From the NCBI GenBank assembly GCA_016713135.1, contig JADJPR010000004.1:248001-312000 (forward strand): DNA of 64,000 bases. Direction: 5' to 3'. The notes below the pieces were generated by a model that was not told the origin of the DNA, searched no databases, and saw nothing but the letters and a program-made list of their open reading frames with translations. Positions 17,923 through 25,778 of the stretch are shown in pieces; the first letter of the stretch is position 1; each line of letters begins with the position of its first letter. The translations under genes were made by a program, and so were the position numbers. This DNA is from Rhodanobacteraceae bacterium (GTDB lineage Bacteria; Pseudomonadota; Gammaproteobacteria; Xanthomonadales; SZUA-5).

Positions 17923-18699
17923 TCAGCGCTCGCGCAGGCGCAGCGCCGCCAGGCTGAGGAACAACAGCGTGGTCAGCAACAGCACGCCGGCATGCAGCCC
18001 GAGCGGGACGCCCTGGATCTGGCCGATGGTGCCCAGCGCCAGCTGGCTCAGGTGGAACGCCGGCCACACCACCGCCAGCTTCTGCAGCACCGTGGGGAAT
18101 ACGAACAGCGGCATCCACAGGCCCGACAGCACCGACATCGGCAGGTACACCAGGTTGATCACTGCGACCGCCGCCTGGCCGTGCACCAGGCTGCCGACCC
18201 ACAGCCCCAGGGCGCAGAAGGGCAGGGTGCCGAGCAGCAGGACGCCGGTCAGCTTGAGCCAGGTGAGCGGATCGATGCGCACCCCGCCGAAGCCGATCGC
18301 GGCAATCGACAGCAGGAGCACCACGATCAGGCCGAAGATCAGGCTCATCGCGATCTTGCCGAAGAAGTAGGCGCCGATCGGCATCGGCGACACCCGCTTG
18401 AGTTCGAGCAGGCCGTTGGCGCGGTCCAGCGCCATGCCGACGCCGAAGCCGAACAGCGCCGGGCCGATCACGCCGAACACGCCATAGGTGGCCAGCAGGT
18501 AGGCGGACTTGTCGTACTGGCCCCATTTGCCGGGCAGGACCAGGCCGAACAGGATGTAGAACACCAGCGGGAAGGCGAGCGTGGGCACCGCCACCATCGG
18601 CGTGCGCCACTGGTGCAGGAATTCGTAGCCGGCTTCGCGCAGGTAGATCCCGGCCAGGCCGGGGGCGCGCAGCGTGTCGTTCTGGGTCAGGGTATTCAT
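17923..18699 (-). CDS. ABC-2 type transporter permease
   Basis: 258 residues with about six hydrophobic segments (TLAFPLVFYILFGLVL, YGVFGVIGPALFGFGVGMAL, ISLIFGLIVVLLLSIAAI and others) in the ABC-2 pattern. It would form the membrane part of an exporter with the ATPase encoded just upstream; the two genes overlap by 4 bp (ATGA), so co-translation is expected. The cargo is unknown. The stop codon is 4 bp from the convergent hybrid sensor stop. DesK/DesR-like systems beside ABC-2 exporters are a known arrangement, for example yvfRSTU in Bacillus. Confidence 0.88.
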   Translation of the reverse strand: MNTLTQNDTLRAPGLAGIYLREAGYEFLHQWRTPMVAVPTLAFPLVFYILFGLVLPGKWGQYDKSAYLLATYGVFGVIGPALFGFGVGMALDRANGLLELKRVSPMPIGAYFFGKIAMSLIFGLIVVLLLSIAAIGFGGVRIDPLTWLKLTGVLLLGTLPFCALGLWVGSLVHGQAAVAVINLVYLPMSVLSGLWMPLFVFPTVLQKLAVVWPAFHLSQLALGTIGQIQGVPLGLHAGVLLLTTLLFLSLAALRLRER

Positions 18700-19604
18700 G
18701 CAGCCTCCGGGCGTTTCTGGGCATCGGCAGTCAGGGTCAGCAGGGCTTCTTCCAGGCTCAGCGGCAGCACTTCCAGGTCGCAGGCGCTGGCGTCGGCGGC
18801 GAACAAGCGGCGCAACAGTGCTTCCGGCTGTCCCGAGCAGATCTCGCAGCGTTCGCCGTCCATGCGCACCTCCTGTGCCTCCGGCCAGCTGGCGATCATG
18901 GCTAAGGGCAGGCGTGTCGCCAGGCGCACGCGCTTGCCTGCAGCGCGCGCCTTGATGCCGGCGGGCGTGTCCTCTGCCAGCACCCGCCCACCGCCGAGCA
19001 AAACCATGCGATCGGCCAGCGCGTCGGCTTCCTCGAGGTAGTGGGTGGTCAGCACGATGCTGGCGCCGTCGCTGCGCAACTGGCGCAGCACCTGCCAGAA
19101 GTTGCGGCGCGCCTCGACATCCAGCCCCACCGTGGGCTCATCGACGAACAGCAGCGGCGGCTGGCCGCAGATGGCCAGCGCGAACTGCACGCGGCGCTGC
19201 TGGCCGCCCGAGAGACGCCCGTAGCGGCGTTGCGCGAGGTCTTCCAGCCCGGCCAGTTCCAGCGTCTGCGCCAGCGGACGCGCCTTCGCGTAGTAACCCG
19301 ACTGCAGCGAGATCAGTTCGGCTACCGTCAGGGTCTCCGGCAGCCTGGCTTCCTGCAGCATCACGCCGATTCGCCGCCGCGCGGCGAACTCGCGCGGATC
19401 CTGGCCGAACAGCAAGGCGCGACCGCCGTCCGGGCTCAGCCGGCCTGTCAGCAGCCCAAGCGCGGTGGTCTTGCCGGCGCCGTTCGGCCCCAACAGTGCC
19501 AGCACCTCGCCGGCACGGATGGCCAGGTCGGTGGGTTGCAGCGCCTGCAGGCTGCCGTAGCGCTTGCTGGCGCCGAGCAGCGCAGCGATCGAAACTTCGG
19601 CCAT
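18696..19604 (-). CDS. ABC transporter ATP-binding protein (DrrA/CcmA-like exporter class)
   Basis: 302 residues. Walker A is GPNGAGKT at 39-46, the Q loop is in GVMLQEARLPE, the signature is LSGGQQRRVQFALAI, Walker B is LLFVDEPTVGLD, and the switch histidine is in VLTTHYLEEADALAD. The C-terminal 80 residues are the variable extension of ABC-2 export ATPases. It starts 59 bp from operator-like site B and is followed by its permease. The sequence TVAELISLQSGYYAKARPL after the Q loop fits antibiotic or lipid exporters, but the substrate is not evident. Confidence 0.92.
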   Translation of the reverse strand: MAEVSIAALLGASKRYGSLQALQPTDLAIRAGEVLALLGPNGAGKTTALGLLTGRLSPDGGRALLFGQDPREFAARRRIGVMLQEARLPETLTVAELISLQSGYYAKARPLAQTLELAGLEDLAQRRYGRLSGGQQRRVQFALAICGQPPLLFVDEPTVGLDVEARRNFWQVLRQLRSDGASIVLTTHYLEEADALADRMVLLGGGRVLAEDTPAGIKARAAGKRVRLATRLPLAMIASWPEAQEVRMDGERCEICSGQPEALLRRLFAADASACDLEVLPLSLEEALLTLTADAQKRPEAA

Positions 19605-19663
19605 GTCGTGACTCCGTGGTGGGGAGTCCAGAATCGCAATGACCGGGGCCCGCGCGCAGTGCG

Positions 19664-19694
19664 GGCTGTCAGTGCGTCGGGATGACAGCTGTCA
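19664..19694. promoter_or_regulatory. Operator-like site B: TGTCA-N11-TGACAGCTGTCA
   Basis: Second copy of the site at 13674-13704, with the palindrome at 19683-19694 and the extra TGTCA at 19667-19671, in the divergent spacer between the ABC exporter operon and the NTF2-like gene. Spacing is identical to site A; four of 31 bases differ, all in the stretch between and beside the half-sites. Confidence 0.65.
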
Positions 19695-19755
19695 GGTTGT
19701 CCGGCTGGCACAGCGCTTGCGTGGACGCCGCGGCCATCCCACACCGGAAACTTGC

Positions 19756-20289
19756 ATGCGCCCGATCCTGATCTTGCTGTTCTTCGCCCAATGGGCCGGT
19801 GCCGCCGAGCCCGGCACGCCTGACCGCGAACCGCACCAGGCGCGGCCCGGGCCGGCGCAAACCGCGGAGCTGACGGCGAGCATCAGCCAACTGGACCAGA
19901 CCCTGTTCGGCGCGATCTTCGACCACTGCGACAGCGAGGCCCTGCGCCCACTGGTGGCCGACGATCTCGAGTTCTTCCACGACAAGCACGGCCAGACGGC
20001 GTCCAGCGGCACACAGTTTGTCGAGACGATCGCTGGCATGTGCGCGCGCCAGGCCACCGGCGAGGACTACCGCGCCCGCCGCGAACTGGTCGCCGGGACC
20101 TCGCAGGTGTACCCGATGCAGGGCTATGGGGCATTGCATACGGGCGTGCACCGCTTCTACATGCTGGAACCCGGCAAGCCCGAGCGACTGGTCGAAACCG
20201 GGCGCTTCGCCAACCTGTGGCAGTTCGGCGCGGATGGGCAGTGGCGCCTGAGCCGGGTGCTGAGCTACGACCACCGCACCACCGACTGA
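19756..20289 (+). CDS. Secreted NTF2-like (DUF4440) protein
   Basis: 177 residues from the ATG at 19756. A signal peptide (MRPILILLFFAQWAGAAEP) is followed by a linker and an NTF2/SnoaL-like domain of the DUF4440 type: LDQTLFGAIFDHCDSEAL, LVADDLEFFHDKHG, then strand-rich GYGALHTGVHRFYML and WQFGADGQWRLSRVLSYDH at the end. These domains form small barrels that bind ligands or act as enzymes; no function can be assigned. It is divergent from the ABC exporter and shares operator-like site B, so joint regulation with the neighbouring signalling genes is inferred. Confidence 0.8.
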   Translation: MRPILILLFFAQWAGAAEPGTPDREPHQARPGPAQTAELTASISQLDQTLFGAIFDHCDSEALRPLVADDLEFFHDKHGQTASSGTQFVETIAGMCARQATGEDYRARRELVAGTSQVYPMQGYGALHTGVHRFYMLEPGKPERLVETGRFANLWQFGADGQWRLSRVLSYDHRTTD

Positions 20290-20323
20290 AGCTGGCGAGA
20301 TCCGCCGCAAGCTGGCGGGACCC

Positions 20324-20346
20324 GCCTGCCGCGCGCAGCGGCAGGC
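20324..20346. terminator. Hairpin between convergent genes, possible bidirectional terminator
   Basis: GCCTGCCGC and GCGGCAGGC form a 9-bp perfect stem around a 5-base loop, in the 66-bp spacer between two stop codons (NTF2-like gene and lpdV). No T run follows, so intrinsic termination is only a possibility. Two GCTGGCGRGA copies precede it. Confidence 0.45.
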
Positions 20347-20355
20347 GGCGCGGGT

Positions 20356-21768
20356 TCAGGCGTGAATCGCGTGCCCCAGCGCTGCGAGCGCGGCTTCCGG
20401 CAGGGTTTCGGTCATGGTCGGGTGCACGTGGATGGTGCCGGACAGGTCTTCCAGCCGCGCGCCCATCTCCAGCGCCAGCGCGAATTCGCCGGACAGCTCC
20501 GACACATGCGCGCCGACCGCGTGGATGCCGAGCACCAGGTGGTTGTCGGCGCGCGCGGTGACCCGCACGAAGCCGCCGTCGTGACCCGCCTGCATCGCCA
20601 GCGAGCGGCCGTTGGCGGCAAACGGGAACTGGCCGACCACCACCTCGATGCCCTTGGCCTTCGCTTCCTCGGGCGACATGCCGCAGCCGACCAGTTCCGG
20701 CTCGGTGAAGCACACCGCGGCGATCGCCACCGGGTTGAAGCTGCGGCGGTGGCCGGCGATCAGCTCGGCGACCATCTCGCCCTGCGCCGAGGCCTTGTGC
20801 GCCAGCATCGGCTCGCCGATCAGGTCGCCGATCGCCCAGACGTTGCGCATCGAGGTGCGGCACTGCTCGTCGACCTTGACGAAGGGGCCGTTCATCGTGA
20901 CCGCCATCTTTTCCAGGCCCCAGCCCTGGGTGGCCGGGCGCCGGCCGACCGCGACCAGCACCTTGTCGCATTCCAGCCGCTGGCGCGTGCCATCGACGGC
21001 TTCCACTTCGAGCGCGCGGCCGTTGGCGTCCTCGACCAGCCCGATCGCCTTGGTCGACAGGTGCACCGCGACCTTGTGCTGCTTCAGCCAGGCCTCGACC
21101 GGCTTGACCAGCGGGCGATCGAACAGGGTCAGGATGCGGTCCAGCGCCTCGACGAACACCACCTCGCTGCCCATCTTCGCGTAGGCGATGCCGAGTTCCA
21201 TGCCGATGTAGCCGGCGCCGATCACCACCAGGCGCTTGGGCAGCTCGCGCTGCAGCAGCGCCTCGGTGGAGGACATCACGTGCTCGCCGTAGGGGATCGA
21301 CGGGATCCCGGCGACCACCGAGCCGGTGGCCAGGATCACGTGCTCGGCGCTGATCGAGACCTCGCCGTCGGTGGTCGCGACGGTGCAGTTCTTGGCGTCG
21401 GAGAACACCGCCTTGCCGTGCACTGCGCGCACCTTGGCCTTCTTCAGCAGCGCCGCGACGCCGCCGTTCAGGCGGTCGACCACGGTTTCCTTCCAGTCCA
21501 CCGCGCCGCCCAGGTCAAAGGACGGCGGGCTGTCGAGCTTGATCCCGAGCTTGCCGGCGCCGACATGCTCGCGCATCGCTTCGAACTTGCCGGCGACATG
21601 GATCAGCGCCTTGCTCGGGATGCAGCCGCGGATCAGGCAGGTGCCGCCCAGGCGGTCGGCCTCGACGATGGTGGTCTTGAGTCCCAGCTGGCCGCAGCGG
21701 ATCGCGGCGACGTAGCCGCCGGGACCGCCACCGACGACGAGGACCTGGGTTTGGATGGATTCGGGCAT
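20356..21768 (-). CDS. lpdV: Dihydrolipoyl dehydrogenase, E3 of the branched-chain 2-oxoacid dehydrogenase
   Basis: 470 residues. FAD-binding VVGGGPGGYVAA near the N-terminus, redox-active disulfide Cys44/Cys49 in GGTCLIRGCIPSKA, NAD-binding VVIGAGYIGMELG, FAD motif MRNVWAIGDLIGEPMLAHKA, and the C-terminal catalytic His/Glu pair in HVHPTMTE. It reoxidises dihydrolipoamide on the E2 subunit and passes electrons to NAD. It is the last gene of the bkd operon, separated from bkdB by a 320-bp repeat-filled spacer. The variant residues IR between the cysteines are seen in several BCKDH-linked E3 proteins. Confidence 0.93.
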   Translation of the reverse strand: MPESIQTQVLVVGGGPGGYVAAIRCGQLGLKTTIVEADRLGGTCLIRGCIPSKALIHVAGKFEAMREHVGAGKLGIKLDSPPSFDLGGAVDWKETVVDRLNGGVAALLKKAKVRAVHGKAVFSDAKNCTVATTDGEVSISAEHVILATGSVVAGIPSIPYGEHVMSSTEALLQRELPKRLVVIGAGYIGMELGIAYAKMGSEVVFVEALDRILTLFDRPLVKPVEAWLKQHKVAVHLSTKAIGLVEDANGRALEVEAVDGTRQRLECDKVLVAVGRRPATQGWGLEKMAVTMNGPFVKVDEQCRTSMRNVWAIGDLIGEPMLAHKASAQGEMVAELIAGHRRSFNPVAIAAVCFTEPELVGCGMSPEEAKAKGIEVVVGQFPFAANGRSLAMQAGHDGGFVRVTARADNHLVLGIHAVGAHVSELSGEFALALEMGARLEDLSGTIHVHPTMTETLPEAALAALGHAIHA

Positions 21769-22088
21769 GGCGGTGAGTCCTCGGGTATTGGGCTTTGGTG
21801 GGTCCGGACCTTGTCCGGACGCTTTGGGGGCAACAGCGTTCGGACAAGGTCCGAACCCACCAGGTCAACATCAACAGCAACAGCGTTCGGACAAGGTCCG
21901 AACCCACCAGATCATCATCAACAGCAACAGCGGTAAGTGGTGAGAGCCGTAAGTGGTAAGTGGCAGAAGCTCGCCAGTGCGTGGAATTGCGGCGGTAGTG
22001 GACTCCTTCCCGGCAACGTCCAGCGCGCGGTATTCCGGGTTCCGATGCGCTCGCCACTCACCACTCCCCACTCACCACTCACCGTTTC
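21769..22088. repeat. 320-bp repeat spacer inside the bkd operon
   Basis: Two direct copies, period 47 bp, of a unit holding the hairpin GTTCGGAC-AAG-GTCCGAAC then CCCACC (21838-21861 and 21885-21908), each followed by a CATCAACAGCAACA stretch. An inverted, slightly diverged copy is at 21797-21820. Next comes an inverted repeat with heptamer arms: TAAGTGG units at 21932-21963 and CACTCAC units at 22053-22081. No small gene is seen. Such hairpins between cistrons could lower lpdV expression relative to bkdAB. Confidence 0.8.
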
Positions 22089-23390
22089 TCAGTCGATGAA
22101 CAACGTCGCCGGATTCTCCAGCTGCGCCCGCAGGTGCTGGACGAACTCGGCGGCGTCCATGCCGTCGACCATGCGGTGGTCGCAGCAGGTGGACAGGTTC
22201 ATCATCTGGCGGATGACGATCTGGCCGTTGCGGACCATCGGTCGCTCGACCATCTTGTTGACGCCGATGATCGCCACTTCCGGCGCATTGATGACCGGGG
22301 TGGTGACGATGCCGCCCAGCGCGCCGAGGCTGGTGATGGTGATGGTCGAGCCGGTCAGCTCCTCGCGCTTGGCCTTGCCGCTGCGCGCGGCCTCGGCCAG
22401 GCGGCGGATCTCCGCGCCGGTCTGCCACAGGTCCAGCGCCTCGGCGTGGCGCACCACCGGCACCATCAGGCCGCTCGGAGTCTGGGTGGCGATACCGCAG
22501 TGCAGGCCGGCGTGGCGGTAGGCGATTCCGGCTTCGTCGTCGTAGGTGACGTTGACCTGCGGGAACTTGACGATCGAATTGGCCAGTGCGCGCACCAGGA
22601 AGGGCAGCAGGGTCAACTTGCCTCGGGTCTTGCCGTGGACCTCGTTGAGGTGCTTGCGCAGGTTCTCAAGCTCGGTGCAGTCCACTTCCTCGACATAGGC
22701 GAAGTGCGGGATGCGCTGCTTGGCGCGCTGCATCGCCTCGGCGATCTTGCGCCGCACGCCGATGACCTTGATCGCCTCGACGCTCTCGCGCTTGGCCCGG
22801 CCGGCCGGCGCGGCGACCGCGGCCGGCGCGTTGCCGCGCGCGATGTAGGCATCCAGATCCTCATGGCGGATCTGCCCGGCCGGGCCAGTGCCGGGCACGT
22901 ACTGCAGCTTGATCCCGAGATCCTGCGCGCGGCGGCGCACGGCGGGCGAGGCGAGGGGCTTTTCGCCGGGCTGACGCGGGAGGGCCGGGGCGGCCGTCGA
23001 CTGTGCGACCGGCGCCGGCGCGGGCGTCGGTGCTGGTGTGGGTGTTGGTGTTGCAGCGGGGGGCGGCGCAGGCGCAGCAGCAGGGGCGGGAGCCGCCGCT
23101 GCGGCCGCACGCGATGCGACCACCTCGTCGGCGCCCGGCGTCCCGGCACCTTCAACCTCCAGGATCACCAGAGGTCCGCCGACGGCGGCCATGTCGCCGG
23201 CCTTGCCGCAGAGTTCGATGATCTTGCCGGCGACTGGCGAGGAGATCTCGACCGAGGCCTTGTCGGTGAGCATATCGACCAGCGGCTGGTCTTCCTTGAC
23301 CACGTCGCCGACCTTGACCCGCCATTCGGCGATTTCGCTCTCGGCGATGCCTTCGCCCACGTCCGGCAGCTTGAATACGTAGCGTCCCAT
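22089..23390 (-). CDS. bkdB: Branched-chain 2-oxoacid dehydrogenase E2 (dihydrolipoyl acyltransferase)
   Basis: 433 residues. Domains: lipoyl domain with the attachment lysine Lys44 in LTDKAS; an Ala/Pro/Thr-rich flexible linker (about 85-140); peripheral subunit-binding domain (LASPAVRRRAQDLGIKL, TGPAGQIRHEDL); a second linker; and the catalytic acyltransferase domain ending with the active-site CDHRMVDGMDAAEF. It transfers the branched acyl group to CoA and forms the core of the complex. The start ATG lies one base after the bkdA2 stop, so the genes are translationally linked. Confidence 0.95.
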   Translation of the reverse strand: MGRYVFKLPDVGEGIAESEIAEWRVKVGDVVKEDQPLVDMLTDKASVEISSPVAGKIIELCGKAGDMAAVGGPLVILEVEGAGTPGADEVVASRAAAAAAPAPAAAPAPPPAATPTPTPAPTPAPAPVAQSTAAPALPRQPGEKPLASPAVRRRAQDLGIKLQYVPGTGPAGQIRHEDLDAYIARGNAPAAVAAPAGRAKRESVEAIKVIGVRRKIAEAMQRAKQRIPHFAYVEEVDCTELENLRKHLNEVHGKTRGKLTLLPFLVRALANSIVKFPQVNVTYDDEAGIAYRHAGLHCGIATQTPSGLMVPVVRHAEALDLWQTGAEIRRLAEAARSGKAKREELTGSTITITSLGALGGIVTTPVINAPEVAIIGVNKMVERPMVRNGQIVIRQMMNLSTCCDHRMVDGMDAAEFVQHLRAQLENPATLFID

Positions 23391-23391
23391 C

Positions 23392-24405
23392 TCAGTTCTC
23401 CATGACCTGCAGGAGCGCGCGCTTGATGCGCGCCGGACCGGGGAAATATTCCCATTCGAAAGCGTGCGGGTAGGGCGTGTCCCAGCCGGCCACGCGCACG
23501 ATCTGCGCTTCCAGGTGCATGAAGCAGTTCTCCTGCACCTGGGCCGACAGTTCCGCGCCGTAGCCGCCGGTGCGGGTGGCCTCGTGCACGATCACGCAGC
23601 GCCCGGTCTTCTTGACCGACTCGACGATGCAGTCGATGTCGAGCGGCAGCAGGGTGCGCAGATCGATCACCTCGGCGTCCACCCCGGCCTCGGCCACACC
23701 GGCCAGCGCGACGTGCACCATGGTGCCGTAGGCGAGCACGGTGACTTCGCTGCCGGGGCGCACGATGTTGGCCTTGCCCAGTTCGACCCGGTAGTAGCCT
23801 TCCGGCACTTCGCCGAGGTCATGCTTGGACCACGGCACCAGCGGGCGGTCGTGGTAGCCCTCGAAGGGGCCGTTGTAGATACGCTTGGGCTCGAAGAACA
23901 CCACCGGGTCGTCGTCCTCGATGGCGGCGATCAGCAGGCCCTTGGCGTCGATCGGGTTGGACGGGATCACCGTCTTCAGGCCGGCGACGTGGGTGAAGAT
24001 CGCCTCCGGGCTCTGGCTGTGGGTCTGGCCGCCGAAGATGCCGCCGCCGCAGGGCGAGCGCACCGTGATCGGCGCCCAGAACTCGCCGCCGGAGCGGTAG
24101 CGCAGGCGCGCGGCTTCCGACACCAGCTGGTCGAAGGCCGGGTAGATGTAGTCGGCGAACTGGATCTCGACCACCGGGCGCAAGCCGTACACGCCCATGC
24201 CGACCGCGGTGGCGAGGATGCCGCCCTCGGCGATCGGGGTGTCGAACACGCGGTGCTTGCCGTATTTCTTCTGCAGCCCGGCAGTGCAGCGGAACACGCC
24301 GCCGAAGTAGCCGACGTCCTCGCCGAACACGACGGTGTTGTTGTCGCGCTCGAGCATGATGTCCATGGCCGAGTTGATTGCCTGAATCATGTTCATGCGG
24401 GCCAT
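23392..24405 (-). CDS. bkdA2: Branched-chain 2-oxoacid dehydrogenase E1 beta
   Basis: 337 residues from MARMNMIQAINSAMD (ATG at 24405), two bases after the bkdA1 stop. The transketolase-like pyrimidine-binding domain shows GEDVGYFGGVFRCT, FDTPIAEGGI and IQFADYIYPAFDQ; the C-terminal domain has DLRTLLPLDID and VHEATRTGGYGAEL. Together with E1 alpha it decarboxylates the 2-oxoacids of valine, leucine and isoleucine. In this family these products also prime iso- and anteiso-fatty acids, the main fatty acids of Xanthomonadales. An upstream in-frame extension overlaps bkdA1 and is not used. Confidence 0.95.
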   Translation of the reverse strand: MARMNMIQAINSAMDIMLERDNNTVVFGEDVGYFGGVFRCTAGLQKKYGKHRVFDTPIAEGGILATAVGMGVYGLRPVVEIQFADYIYPAFDQLVSEAARLRYRSGGEFWAPITVRSPCGGGIFGGQTHSQSPEAIFTHVAGLKTVIPSNPIDAKGLLIAAIEDDDPVVFFEPKRIYNGPFEGYHDRPLVPWSKHDLGEVPEGYYRVELGKANIVRPGSEVTVLAYGTMVHVALAGVAEAGVDAEVIDLRTLLPLDIDCIVESVKKTGRCVIVHEATRTGGYGAELSAQVQENCFMHLEAQIVRVAGWDTPYPHAFEWEYFPGPARIKRALLQVMEN

Positions 24406-24407
24406 GA

Positions 24408-25637
24408 TCAGACTCCCGATTCCTGGCGTTGACGGATCAGGTGCTGTGGCACCTCCTTGAAGACGTCCTCGAACATGCTCGCCGCGCTGGTCGGCTTGAC
24501 GCCCAGGGTGCCGTAGCTCTCGGCCTCCTTCTGCGCCGCGCGGACGTACTCGTCCAGTTCCTGGTTCAGCGCCTCGTGCTGCTCCTCGCTCCACGCGCCG
24601 ATCGCGATCAGGTGCTGCTTCAGGCGGTTGACCGGATCGCCCAGCGGCCAGCGCTGCGCCTCCTCATCCGGGCGGTAGGCGGAGGGGTCGTCGCTGGTGG
24701 AGTGCGGCGCCGCGCGGTAGGTATAGAACTCGATCAGGGTGGCGCCATGGTTGCTCCGCGCGCGCTCGGCGGCCCACTGGGTAGCGGCGTAGACCGCGAG
24801 GAAATCGTTGCCGTCGACACGCAGGCCAGGCAGGCCGTAGCCCACGGCGCGCGCGGCGAAAGTGGTCTGCTCGCCGCCCGCGATGCCCTGGAAGCTGCTG
24901 ATCGCCCACTGGTTGTTGACCACATTGAGGATTGCCGGCGCGCGGTAGACCGTTGCGAAGGTCAGCGCGTAGTGGAAGTCGGCTTCCGCGGTGGTGCCGT
25001 CGCCCACCCAGCTGGCGGCGATGCGGGTGTCGCCCTTGAGCGCCGAGGCCATCGCCCAGCCCACCGCCTGCGGGAACTGGGTGCCGAGGTTGCCGGAAAT
25101 CGAGAAGAAGCCGACGTCCTTGACCGAGTACATGATCGGCAGCTGGCGGCCTTTCAGGCGGTCCTTGGTGTTGTTGTAGACCTGGCACATCATGTCCACC
25201 AGGGACCAGCCGCGCGCGATCAGCAGACCCTGCTGGCGGTAGCTGGGGAACAGCATGTCGGCCGGGTCCAGCGCCATCGCCTGGGCCACCGCGACCGCTT
25301 CCTCGCCGGTGCACTTCATGTAGAACGAGGTCTTGCCCTGACGCTGCACGCGCATCATGCGCTCGTCGTAGATCCGCGTGGTGAGCATGTGCCGCAGGCC
25401 CTGGATCAGCACCTCGGGCGGCAGCTTCGGATCCCATTCACCAACTGCTTTTCCCTGCTCGTCGAGCACGCGGATCATGCCGAAGGCGTGCTCGCGCATC
25501 GCATGGTCCGGCTCGTCGATGGCCGGGCGGCGCAGGCTGCCCGCTGGCGGGATCACGATCTCGCTGAAATCGTGGGATTGGCCCGGGCGCGCTTTGGGCT
25601 CGGGCACGTGTAGTCGCAATGGCTGCCGGTCACTCAT
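24408..25637 (-). CDS. bkdA1: Branched-chain 2-oxoacid dehydrogenase E1 alpha
   Basis: 409 residues, close to the 410 of Pseudomonas BkdA1. The thiamine diphosphate motif runs from GDGTTAEADFHYAL to NVVNNQWAIS (GDG...NN). The N-terminal extension PLRLHVPEPKARPG is typical of the BCKDH family and absent from pyruvate dehydrogenases. TYRAAPHSTSDDPSAYR contains the phosphorylation-loop region known from the animal enzyme, though regulation that way is not expected in bacteria. It is the first gene of the operon bkdA1-bkdA2-bkdB-lpdV. The promoter should lie in 25638-25778; no bkdR-type regulator gene is adjacent. Confidence 0.95.
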   Translation of the reverse strand: MSDRQPLRLHVPEPKARPGQSHDFSEIVIPPAGSLRRPAIDEPDHAMREHAFGMIRVLDEQGKAVGEWDPKLPPEVLIQGLRHMLTTRIYDERMMRVQRQGKTSFYMKCTGEEAVAVAQAMALDPADMLFPSYRQQGLLIARGWSLVDMMCQVYNNTKDRLKGRQLPIMYSVKDVGFFSISGNLGTQFPQAVGWAMASALKGDTRIAASWVGDGTTAEADFHYALTFATVYRAPAILNVVNNQWAISSFQGIAGGEQTTFAARAVGYGLPGLRVDGNDFLAVYAATQWAAERARSNHGATLIEFYTYRAAPHSTSDDPSAYRPDEEAQRWPLGDPVNRLKQHLIAIGAWSEEQHEALNQELDEYVRAAQKEAESYGTLGVKPTSAASMFEDVFKEVPQHLIRQRQESGV

Positions 25638-25778
25638 CTGCAGGACTCCCTCAGGACGGACCCGCCGGCGGTTCCGGGGCGAGTCTCGAAGGTGCGGAGT
25701 CTGCGCATCTCGGAGGCAAATGCGAAGTGGGGGACGCCACCATTCGCCGCCGTATGTGGTCTGCGGGACAGGTCCGGC

